The notes beneath the pieces were generated by a model, which saw only the letters and a program-made list of their open reading frames with translations, did no database searches and was not told where the DNA came from. A program made the position numbers and the translations under genes. Positions 1 through 6,877 of a DNA stretch of 15,173 bases are shown piece by piece; position 1 is the first letter of the stretch, and each line of letters begins with the position of its first letter. The DNA is from Bacteroidota bacterium (GTDB lineage Bacteria; Bacteroidota; Bacteroidia; Flavobacteriales; Schleiferiaceae): assembly GCA_003023665.1 (NCBI GenBank), contig PXYR01000031.1:1-15173 (forward strand), read 5' to 3'.

Positions 1-870
1 GATTTACTGCCGTATTTCAAAAATTTCAAAGGAAAAAAGGTGCTCAGCACACTCTTTGTGGACTATTCATCTGCCGATAGGAATCGATTCCCCATGCTAT
101 CTAGAATATTGGGCACACATGGTATGGAATGGTTCAAAGCCATAACAAGGGGGATAAACAACAGCGACAATTTTCCAGGTTTTTCTTTTCTATTCCAGGG
201 CCAGAAGCGAAGTATGGTACAATTACTTACCAAGGCCGATTTAGTTCTAACCTCTACCATGAATGAATTTGAACGGATTCAGCAATGGGGTTCCATTTTG
301 GGGAAGTCACTTAAAGAAAAACACCGAGTTATTCCACTTGGCATTTCCAACGTCTTTATTAATTCCCCTAAAAACAATAAAGAGAGAAACGGTCTTTTAA
401 TGGTTGGAAGGTTGGAATTCATAAAAAACCAGCACACGGTTATTCAATGGGCTAATCAATACGGCTGGCCATTAACTGTGGTGGGCGATTCGAATAAAAA
501 TCAACAGGGTTATGCTAAATATTGCAAATCTATTGCAGGTCCAACAGTTACTTTTTTGGCACACCAAGACAAAGTTAAGGTCGTGAAATTAATGGATGAG
601 CATAGTTGTTTAGTAATCCCCTCTCTTTTTGAAACATACTCATTAGTAGGATGGGAAGCTGCTGCTAGAGGCTTATCTGTTGTGGCAAACGATTCTGCCG
701 ATATGAGCGAATCATTGGTATCAATAGCTACTCTTGTCCATATAGAGAGTGAGACCGATTTTATTGAGGCCATTGAGGCAGGATTAAAAGGACAAAAAAA
801 ATCCCAAGTACAATTTGAACATTATACTTGGGATCATATATCTAAAAAGATTGATGAAGCTTATCGCTGA
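1..870 (+). CDS. Glycosyltransferase family 4 (GT-B fold), 5' end outside the window
   Basis: The frame is open from base 1, so the gene begins upstream; a GTG at 40 is an internal valine, because the residues before it (DLLPYFKNFKGKK) read as normal protein. What remains is 289 residues: the end of the N-terminal acceptor domain and the whole C-terminal nucleotide-sugar domain. The C-terminal half opens with LLMVGRLEFIKN, the usual GT4 entry into the donor domain, and carries the EX7E motif as ETYSLVGWE (E211 and E219 of the visible part), followed by ARGLSVVAND. GT4 enzymes transfer a sugar from a nucleotide-sugar donor with retention and usually act on polysaccharide, lipopolysaccharide or other glycans at the cytoplasmic face of the membrane. 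Donor and acceptor cannot be told from sequence. Its last 10 bases overlap the convergent lipoprotein gene. It probably belongs to a surface-glycan cluster to the left, but that is inference. Confidence 0.85.
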   Translation, partial: DLLPYFKNFKGKKVLSTLFVDYSSADRNRFPMLSRILGTHGMEWFKAITRGINNSDNFPGFSFLFQGQKRSMVQLLTKADLVLTSTMNEFERIQQWGSILGKSLKEKHRVIPLGISNVFINSPKNNKERNGLLMVGRLEFIKNQHTVIQWANQYGWPLTVVGDSNKNQQGYAKYCKSIAGPTVTFLAHQDKVKVVKLMDEHSCLVIPSLFETYSLVGWEAAARGLSVVANDSADMSESLVSIATLVHIESETDFIEAIEAGLKGQKKSQVQFEHYTWDHISKKIDEAYR

Positions 871-1412
871 TTCTCCATTTCCTTTTCAAAGGTCTCTTTG
901 AATTTTTCGTAATTGTAATCAACCATTATTTTATCGTTCTTAGAGAGCGACTTGTAGTAGTTCTTTACAATTTTCTCACCATCCAATTCAAGAGCAATGT
1001 AATACTTAAACTTATCTGACTTATTAACTTCCATCAGACGATCACAGACTGTAACGGCGCCGCTTAATTCTTGATTGATTACCGTTCTACCGTTCTCTTC
1101 AAAACGCTCAAGTACTTCCTCAACATTATTCACCTCCATGCTCTTCACATAGTTGTCACCAACAACTTTCATTGTGGTACTGATCATTCCAGCCAATTCA
1201 GACCTTGCGTTGCTTATAGCTTTCTTTTTCGCAACCATAGCATCTGCGCTTTCGCCATAGCTATATACGCGGAAGGTTTTACGGTCGCTTTTAAATTCAG
1301 AACACGGTAAAATCAGTTCGGTTTCACCCTTTGGAGCTTTAGTCTTTGGTCCACAACTAGACAACATCATACCAGCTGCAGCAAAGGCCATAAATACTAA
1401 TCTTGTTTTCAT
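861..1412 (-). CDS. LPP20-like lipoprotein
   Basis: This 183-residue protein starts MKTRLVFMAFAAAGMMLSSC, a signal peptide with a lipobox ending at Cys20, so the mature protein should be a lipid-anchored envelope protein. The body has the pattern of the LPP20 family: a short beta segment (FRVYSYGES), then a helix with regularly placed Ala (KKKAISNARSELAGMI), and later strand segments ending in KYYIALELDGEKI. The C-terminus is rich in Lys and Glu. LPP20 relatives include the Helicobacter lipoprotein Lpp20, but no clear biochemical role is known, so I give none. It is the last gene of the leftward series, 73 bp after the YdeI-like gene, so it may have its own promoter. Its stop lies inside the 3' end of the convergent glycosyltransferase. 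The lipoprotein call is firm; the family call is moderate. Confidence 0.8.
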   Translation of the reverse strand: MKTRLVFMAFAAAGMMLSSCGPKTKAPKGETELILPCSEFKSDRKTFRVYSYGESADAMVAKKKAISNARSELAGMISTTMKVVGDNYVKSMEVNNVEEVLERFEENGRTVINQELSGAVTVCDRLMEVNKSDKFKYYIALELDGEKIVKNYYKSLSKNDKIMVDYNYEKFKETFEKEMENQR

Positions 1413-1485
1413 AACAATGGTTTTTTATTGGAGTTAGGAAGGTACGGAACCTCATATAACTTATTCCAAAGGCCGTGCCAAAATT

Positions 1486-1977
1486 TTACCACTTCCCTTT
1501 ATCTACCAATTTTTGACGCTCTTCTTCAAAGAATGTAACACACGTATCAACCTGCTTGTCAATACTTTTGATGCGGTGTACCTTATGACAAATGGTTCGT
1601 TTTCTTCCGTCTGAGAGTTGGTTCCAAACGCGTTGTATAATATCCTCTTGACTTAACAGAGCTTCCACAACCTCTGGAATTTCTACCCCTAATGGATTGG
1701 GATCTAAATAGACAATTACAGCGATAGCTTGACCCATTTCATAAGTCAGCCCATTCAACTTATTCTTACCAATCATAGAGAAATACTTTCCACCGCCAAA
1801 ACTCTGTATTCCAGCTTGAATTTGTAATGTCCCGCAATCAATATCCAGTATAATCCTAGTCCGAGACTTTTTAGGAAACGTTTCCACTACTTTTTTATCA
1901 AATACCACACATCGATAACTCCCTCTCAAGGGATCCAACATCTCAAGGAAAGTGTCAAAGCGATATAGTTCTTGCAT
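1486..1977 (-). CDS. YdeI/OmpD-associated family protein (DUF1905-like plus OmdA)
   Basis: This 163-residue protein is taken from the ATG at 1977 (MQELYRFDTF); the frame could be extended two codons to a TTG at 1983, but the ATG forms a classic TGATG junction with the stop of the upstream peroxidase gene, sharing one base, which suggests translational coupling. The N-terminal ~100 residues look like the small beta barrel of DUF1905 (FGGGKYFSMIGKNKLNG, then IAVIVYLDPNP). The C-terminal part has the YdeI/OmdA signature: a helix VVEALLSQEDI, then LSDGRKRTICHKVHRIKS. Family names refer to bacteriocin protection and OmpD association in enterobacteria; those roles have not been shown to hold in Bacteroidota. 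No signal peptide or membrane segment is visible, so it is probably cytoplasmic. The link to the peroxidase is only one of position and coupling. Confidence 0.8.
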   Translation of the reverse strand: MQELYRFDTFLEMLDPLRGSYRCVVFDKKVVETFPKKSRTRIILDIDCGTLQIQAGIQSFGGGKYFSMIGKNKLNGLTYEMGQAIAVIVYLDPNPLGVEIPEVVEALLSQEDIIQRVWNQLSDGRKRTICHKVHRIKSIDKQVDTCVTFFEEERQKLVDKGKW

Positions 1978-3155
1978 CACCAAGGAGATGTAAAAGCAGT
2001 ATCTTCCAAAAAAGTGTTGTCGCTGAAAGTCTTCATAAAGTCAATCAATCCTTGCTTTTCTGTTACCGACCAATTCCTGCCTACTCCTACAGCTTTCATA
2101 TTTGGATCAATCGTAGCAGAAGGATGCCCACCGGTATTATAAAAATCTACTACTTGAGCAAGCGTTTGAAAGCGACCGTCGTGCATATAAGGAAAAGAAT
2201 ATTCAACATTGCGTAATGATGGAATCTTAAATTTACCCCTATCAGCGGGGTTTCCCGTCACACCTTCTCTACCCTCTCCCACCATATAAACGCTATCTAG
2301 TCCATTATTGGTGAATTGTAACAAACCGAAAGCGCCCAATTGATAGCCAGAACTAGCCGCGCCATGGCAATGAAAGCAATCGCCTTGCTCGTTATTGAAA
2401 ATGTCAAATCCGATTTGCTCACTTGGAGACAAAGTATAATTCCCCACTGTGTACTGATCAAACTTTGAATTTCCACTAATCATGGTCCTAAGATATTGGG
2501 CGAGCGCATTGGCTATTCCATCCTCTGTAATTTCATCTGTGCCATATGCCCTTTCAAAAAGTTCAAGATATTTAGCGTCCTGCTCCAACTTTTCAATTAC
2601 ATCAACAAAAGTTGTATGCATCTCAATTGGATTTAGAATGGGGTCTTTCACTTGTTCTTCCAAAGATTCTACTCGACCGTTCCAAAAGAAGAATTGCTGC
2701 CAGGCTATATTTGAAAGTATCATTGCATTTACATTGCCCTCTGCGCCATCAATCCCGGTGCTAAAACTGAACGGCTCAGCAAAATTACTTTCTTGTAAAT
2801 GACAACTATTACAGCTCTGAGTATTGTCACCAGAAAGACGCTCATCAAAAAATAGATGTCTGCCCAATCTAACCCCTTCAACAGTCAATTCATTAGTAGG
2901 CGGAATAGTAGGTGCTGGGAAATGTGACGGATACTCCAGCGTGTAAGGAGTTGTTTGATGCTTAGGTCTAAACAGATTACAACTTTGAATCATCAAAGTG
3001 GCCATACAAAATATGATGAGGTTATGAATAGTAGGTGCTGGAAAATGTGACGGATACTGCAGCGTGTAAGGAGTTGTTTGGTGCTTAGGTCTAAACAGAT
3101 TACAACTCTGAATCATCAAAGTGGCTATACAAAATATGATGAGATTATTCTTCAC
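1977..3155 (-). CDS. Di-heme cytochrome c peroxidase / MauG family lipoprotein with duplicated signal segment
   Basis: The protein has two CXXCH heme c sites, CNSCH (bases 2799-2813) and CFHCH (2364-2378), about 145 residues apart, as in bacterial di-heme peroxidases. FFWNGRVESLEEQ, PILNPIEM and YMHDGRFQTL are typical family stretches. These enzymes reduce hydrogen peroxide with electrons from a cytochrome; some MauG-type members oxidise other substrates. The gene lies in the leftward operon. I chose the GTG at 3155 because it gives MKNNLIIFCIATLMIQSC, a standard lipoprotein signal, and overlaps the rluD end by only 11 bases; an in-frame ATG at 3194 would overlap by 50 bases and add 13 polar residues. 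From the GTG it has 392 residues. The oddity is a 41-residue tandem duplication: signal, lipobox and the following linker (NLFRPKHQTTPYTL) occur twice before the catalytic part. Family call firm; start moderate. Confidence 0.9.
   Translation of the reverse strand: MKNNLIIFCIATLMIQSCNLFRPKHQTTPYTLQYPSHFPAPTIHNLIIFCMATLMIQSCNLFRPKHQTTPYTLEYPSHFPAPTIPPTNELTVEGVRLGRHLFFDERLSGDNTQSCNSCHLQESNFAEPFSFSTGIDGAEGNVNAMILSNIAWQQFFFWNGRVESLEEQVKDPILNPIEMHTTFVDVIEKLEQDAKYLELFERAYGTDEITEDGIANALAQYLRTMISGNSKFDQYTVGNYTLSPSEQIGFDIFNNEQGDCFHCHGAASSGYQLGAFGLLQFTNNGLDSVYMVGEGREGVTGNPADRGKFKIPSLRNVEYSFPYMHDGRFQTLAQVVDFYNTGGHPSATIDPNMKAVGVGRNWSVTEKQGLIDFMKTFSDNTFLEDTAFTSPW
2903..3148 (-). repeat. 123-bp tandem direct repeat, two copies, inside the peroxidase gene
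   Basis: Copies at 2903-3025 and 3026-3148 abut exactly with a period of 123 bp (41 codons), keeping the reading frame. By eye they differ at 6 of 123 positions; four differences are synonymous and two change residues (Ile/Met in the hydrophobic core, Gln/Glu in the linker). A further Asn/His difference falls at the copy boundary. Each copy encodes the hydrophobic segment, the lipobox cysteine (IQSC) and the linker up to FPAPTI. Similarity ends abruptly at both outer edges. The outer edge on the 5' side of the gene lies at the rluD stop codon. Confidence 0.95.
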
Positions 3156-4185
3156 TGTCTTTTTGCCAATTACTTGTTGTCGTGTAATTCTCAAATTTAC
3201 GAATTACCGATGCCATATCTTCTGGTATAACCGTTTCAAATAGCATGGGTTCACCAGAAGCAGGATGAATAAAGCCTAGCTTCTTAGCATGCAGGGCATG
3301 TCTAGGGCAAGCTTTAAAACAGTTGGTGATAAATTGCTTGTACTTTGAAAATGCGGTGCCTTTTAAAATCTTATCCCCACCGTAGCGTTCATCGTTAAAA
3401 AGTGGATGTCCAATGTAACGGAGATGGGCTCTAATTTGGTGGGTGCGTCCAGTTTCCAGCTTACAACTTATTAATGTAACGTAACCAAACCTTTGTAAAA
3501 CCTTATAATGCGTAACCGCATGTTTTCCCTCAGATCCATCTGGAAAAACTGCCATTTGTAGTCGATCCTTAAGGCTTCTTCCTATGTGACCTTCAATGGT
3601 TCCCTCTTCTTCTTTAACATTTCCCCAAACCAATGCTACGTATTCTCTAGTGGTTGTTCGATCAAAAAATTGCTTTGCTAAATGCGCCATACCAATCTCT
3701 GAGGCTGCTGCCACCATTACGCCCGAGGTGTTTTTATCCAGCCTATGCACCAATCCAGGACGCTCTTCCCCTTGCTTGCCAATGGGTAAATTTTCAGATA
3801 AATAAGCCAATCCATGTACGAGCGTACCTTCAAAGTTTCCATGACCTGGGTGGCATACAAGGCCAGGAGGCTTGTTTATGACTATCACATGTTCATCCCT
3901 GTAAAGAATATTCAAGTCTAGTTCCTGCGGAATAATCGAAGAATCCCTTGGCGGTTCATTAAGCACAACCTCAACAGTGTCGCCAGGTTTTACCTTGAAA
4001 TTACTCTTTACAGCCTTTTTGTTTACATGAATAGCACCGGCTTCTGCTGCTTTTTGAATACGTGTACGGCTGGTATCATGTAAAAAATTGGATAGGAATT
4101 TATCTACCCTAAGTACTCCTTGTCCTGAATCTGCCACGAAACGGTGATGGATATACAGTTCGTCTTGTTCTTCTTGGTCGCTCAT
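3145..4185 (-). CDS. rluD: 23S rRNA pseudouridine synthase, RluD type
   Basis: The 346-residue protein has an N-terminal S4 RNA-binding domain (LRVDKFLSNFLHDTSRTRIQKA to about residue 75) and a RluA/RluD-type pseudouridine synthase domain. The catalytic motif is GLVHRLDKNTSG with the nucleophile Asp150. Later family stretches are LETGRTHQIRAHLRYIGHPL and RHALHAKKLGF. RluD isomerises uridines in helix 69 of 23S rRNA during late large-subunit assembly in the cytoplasm; the S4 domain plus this motif spacing fits RluD better than RluA, which lacks S4, although the exact target uridines are inferred. It starts 10 bp after the T9SS protein gene and its end overlaps the start of the peroxidase gene. 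Nearness to the PASTA protein and ddl genes is something I recognise from Bacteroidota. Confidence 0.92.
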   Translation of the reverse strand: MSDQEEQDELYIHHRFVADSGQGVLRVDKFLSNFLHDTSRTRIQKAAEAGAIHVNKKAVKSNFKVKPGDTVEVVLNEPPRDSSIIPQELDLNILYRDEHVIVINKPPGLVCHPGHGNFEGTLVHGLAYLSENLPIGKQGEERPGLVHRLDKNTSGVMVAAASEIGMAHLAKQFFDRTTTREYVALVWGNVKEEEGTIEGHIGRSLKDRLQMAVFPDGSEGKHAVTHYKVLQRFGYVTLISCKLETGRTHQIRAHLRYIGHPLFNDERYGGDKILKGTAFSKYKQFITNCFKACPRHALHAKKLGFIHPASGEPMLFETVIPEDMASVIRKFENYTTTSNWQKDSEE

Positions 4186-4195
4186 AATACCGTTT

Positions 4196-6013
4196 TTAAA
4201 GCTTCATCCATTTGAACACCGAAGTCTCATTTGAAGTCTTTAAAACAATGATGTACATACCCGCTTTAAGGCCATGTAATTCTAATGAAGTAATTTCTTC
4301 AACAAGGCCATTACTAATTACAACTCCAGCTAAATCCGTGATGGTATATTCAGCGGCAGGGCCGGTTATTCTTAATGAACCCAAAGATGGATTTGGAAAC
4401 ACCTTGTATGCGGGAGAATCTTCCATTAAAGACATATCCGCAGGCGAATAATTAAAATAAGGACGCATCATGATTACTCCTGACTCTAAACTTTCATACC
4501 AATTAAAGCCGTCACCGTAGAATCTTGGTAAATTTCCTGGCACATCACGCGTAACATCTAAACCCAAATACATGGGATCTGAAGACGTACACACGTACCC
4601 TATCCATACGTCTGAAAAAGCGTTCAAGCTGATCGAAGAATCTAATTCGTATGGCATCCAGTCGCCTCTATCATACCCTTTATTTGGTTTGTAGAGTGTA
4701 TCCGAAATATAAAGGAGACTCCCGGGTTCGTTTAAACTATCTGACGGTGCCCATATCGCTATTCGAAAGGTGCTCATATAGTCTAATCCCGCATCTACAA
4801 AATTGAAACGCACACCTTTGAGACTGTCATTTGAACCCAATCCAACAACTCTAAATTTCTGAGCAACTCGACCACCAACGACATTTTGAACCGCATAAGC
4901 TCTTTCTGCAGTTCCGTCGTCCATGGCAATATAATTGTCTAAAGTCAAAGCCCCGTGTACGGTATCATTGGAACGAGTACCAGCAGCGGTACCGTCAAAC
5001 CACACCTTTGTATTAACCGTTGTAGGGCCTGTCAAATTATTAAGTGCTCCAGCTGGTACGTTAATGACAAAGGTTTGGTCTTGATTATGCTGTACGTTGG
5101 TAACGACTGGTACAGTAGTGACTTGTTGGATAAGAGCTCCGTTTTCTTCCCAGCGAAATTGACCCAGATTCAAACTCCAGCCCCCAGGAGGTATGTTCCC
5201 ATTTCTACGGTAGGTGAACTCTAAGGAAGCGGGTCGGTTTGACACATTACTTGAATTGCTTACCCACCAAGGCCAGCTTGTATAGAGACCAGATCCCATA
5301 ATTAAGGGATGTGCACGTGCCATACTCGGTTCGGTAATTGTGGTATCAGATGGGTTGCGGTCCTTATCTAACTGAACATAATCAAGGTTCCAAATATCAT
5401 AAGCTCCAGCTCGAGCTCCGTAGGCTGCAAACCTAAATCGAAATCCATTATTGAGATAATTAGAGCCTTGAACAGGGATAATTACAGATTTGAAAGCACT
5501 AGCAGCGCCAGTGCCTTTCTGCCCCCACACTTGCATCCAATCGGAAGTAATCGGAGACCAAAATTCAACCACAATACTATCTGTGTTGGAAGGCAATTCT
5601 CCCCAACCACCCTCTTGAATTTGAAAAGAAAGATAGACATCTGTAAGGCCCAATAAATTGAGAAATCTTGATGTCAATACATCTGCAATACTATCTGAGC
5701 CTAGGGCATTTTCCTTGTAAGCAAAACCGTATTCGTTCAAACCGTCAAAAGTAGCCACGCCTATTGATTTCTGATACAAAGCCATCTGGTCATTAATCCA
5801 AACCTTCTCGTCCTGCCACAAGGCAGAAGAAGGTCGATCTGAAGCGTAGGAGAAATCATCTGTAAAAGGCGGGCTAATGGTATCCGTACTTTCTATTTCC
5901 AATGATAGCCTAGGTGTACTAGTAAGCACCACACTCGATTCAAGAACCTGACCAATGGATGTAAAAGAACAAACTAATAGAAAAACAAAAGCACCAAGCT
6001 TAGACATCTGCAT
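4196..6013 (-). CDS. Secreted protein with T9SS type A C-terminal sorting domain, function unknown
   Basis: From the ATG at 6013 the product has 605 residues. It begins with a Sec signal peptide (hydrophobic core GAFVFLLVCSFTSIG, likely cut before Gln22). The last ~70 residues form a type A T9SS sorting domain: KVFPNPSLGSLRI, then YTITDLAGVVIS, LELHGLKAGMYIIVL and a final FKWMKL. Such proteins cross the outer membrane by the T9SS, which removes the domain and often attaches the protein to the cell surface. The mature N-terminus has DDFSY, VATFDGLNEYGFAY and LTSRFLNL, a pattern I recall from other large Bacteroidota surface proteins; no catalytic motif is recognised and the body looks like beta-rich adhesive or scaffold modules. 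A TTG at 6025 directly after the PASTA stop and an ATG at 6007 are other possible starts. The gene sits between PASTA and rluD. Confidence 0.85.
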   Translation of the reverse strand: MQMSKLGAFVFLLVCSFTSIGQVLESSVVLTSTPRLSLEIESTDTISPPFTDDFSYASDRPSSALWQDEKVWINDQMALYQKSIGVATFDGLNEYGFAYKENALGSDSIADVLTSRFLNLLGLTDVYLSFQIQEGGWGELPSNTDSIVVEFWSPITSDWMQVWGQKGTGAASAFKSVIIPVQGSNYLNNGFRFRFAAYGARAGAYDIWNLDYVQLDKDRNPSDTTITEPSMARAHPLIMGSGLYTSWPWWVSNSSNVSNRPASLEFTYRRNGNIPPGGWSLNLGQFRWEENGALIQQVTTVPVVTNVQHNQDQTFVINVPAGALNNLTGPTTVNTKVWFDGTAAGTRSNDTVHGALTLDNYIAMDDGTAERAYAVQNVVGGRVAQKFRVVGLGSNDSLKGVRFNFVDAGLDYMSTFRIAIWAPSDSLNEPGSLLYISDTLYKPNKGYDRGDWMPYELDSSISLNAFSDVWIGYVCTSSDPMYLGLDVTRDVPGNLPRFYGDGFNWYESLESGVIMMRPYFNYSPADMSLMEDSPAYKVFPNPSLGSLRITGPAAEYTITDLAGVVISNGLVEEITSLELHGLKAGMYIIVLKTSNETSVFKWMKL

Positions 6014-6025
6014 CAAGGAAATCAA

Positions 6026-6817
6026 TTAATCTATTATTAAGAATGTAGAATCCGGGACTAGCCATAAATCCACAACACTGCCCGCTTTAACCTCTTTATC
6101 TACTTCAAATTCTGGAAATGTTTTCATCACGAATGCGGCTAAGGTATCCTCTATAAAGCCCTCGTAAATGATACCGCCTGCATTCAAACTTAGCGCATTT
6201 AAAACCTCCAACGATTCGCTGAATGTCATTCCAACCAAGTTAGGCATGAAGACATTACCACCGTCTAATCCGGCGCTAACGTAAAGGGTAAATCTACTGC
6301 CTGTTTTATAAAGTTTTTGTTCTTCCGCTATACTGTCATTTTCATCAACAACTTTTATTACCAGGTCGTGGCTTAAATCAGGTACTGCAATAATGCTGTC
6401 AATTAAGAATCCCTTGGTTTTAAACTTTGCGCTTACATAGCTGATTAATTGATCTTTGTAATTGGGTAAAGGATATTTAGGAAGTCGAGAAGGATTTGTT
6501 GATAGTAAGATTTTTCTACCCAATTTCACCTTAGCATATTCTCTTGGATAGGTTTCTATAATTGAACCCTCCGGAACTTGTGACACATAATGAGTACTAT
6601 CAATGACTTCATATGCGAGGCCCAATGAATCTAACTGAACCATTGCCTGATCCAGTTGCATTAATTTTAGGTTGGGAACTTCAACACTACTTCCATGCAA
6701 AGTAGCTTTGTTTAACCACCATAAACTGAAATATATACAGACAGCAATAATAGCGGCAGACGCCATTGCCGTTTTTATAAAGTTGAAAGAAAACAGAAAT
6801 CTTAACCAATGTTTCAT
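6026..6817 (-). CDS. Membrane-anchored PASTA-domain protein (no kinase domain)
   Basis: This 263-residue protein has a short basic N-terminus, one membrane segment at about residues 17-36 (AMASAAIIAVCIYFSLWWL) and three PASTA repeats in the periplasm, at about 44-110, 112-182 and 188-257; the first and third contain VPNLKLMQLDQAM and MPNLVGMTFSESL. PASTA repeats bind or sense peptidoglycan in penicillin-binding proteins and Ser/Thr kinases; here no kinase or transpeptidase domain is attached, as is usual for the Bacteroidota version. It is divergent from ddl, which makes the D-Ala-D-Ala of peptidoglycan, so a cell-wall role is a sensible but unproven inference. It is the first gene of the leftward series, and its stop is followed at once by a possible TTG start of the T9SS protein gene. 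A -7-like box lies four bases upstream of its ATG. Confidence 0.88.
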   Translation of the reverse strand: MKHWLRFLFSFNFIKTAMASAAIIAVCIYFSLWWLNKATLHGSSVEVPNLKLMQLDQAMVQLDSLGLAYEVIDSTHYVSQVPEGSIIETYPREYAKVKLGRKILLSTNPSRLPKYPLPNYKDQLISYVSAKFKTKGFLIDSIIAVPDLSHDLVIKVVDENDSIAEEQKLYKTGSRFTLYVSAGLDGGNVFMPNLVGMTFSESLEVLNALSLNAGGIIYEGFIEDTLAAFVMKTFPEFEVDKEVKAGSVVDLWLVPDSTFLIID

Positions 6818-6821
6818 AGTG

Positions 6822-6829
6822 TAAAGATA
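6822..6829 (-). promoter_or_regulatory. Possible -7 box of the PASTA gene promoter
   Basis: On the minus strand the octamer is TATCTTTA, matching seven of eight positions of the Bacteroidota -7 consensus TAnnTTTG. It ends four bases before the ATG, so transcription would begin at or next to the start codon. I found no clear -33 TTTG. Such octamers are common in AT-rich DNA. Confidence 0.25.
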
Positions 6830-6864
6830 CTTTAATAGTATCCTCTATTCATTAGGGTTTGCAC

Positions 6865-6872
6865 TACATTTA
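6865..6872 (+). promoter_or_regulatory. Possible -7 box of the ddl promoter
   Basis: The octamer TACATTTA matches seven of eight positions of TAnnTTTG and ends five bases before the ddl ATG. As on the other side of this 60-bp divergent spacer, no clear -33 TTTG is seen at the right distance. The spacer is the only non-coding room for both promoters. Confidence 0.25.
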
Positions 6873-6877
6873 CAATA

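Noticed and set aside
3145..3194. Longer reading of the peroxidase from an ATG at 3194
   Set aside because: It would overlap rluD by 50 bases and put 13 polar residues before a signal that begins perfectly well at the GTG at 3155.
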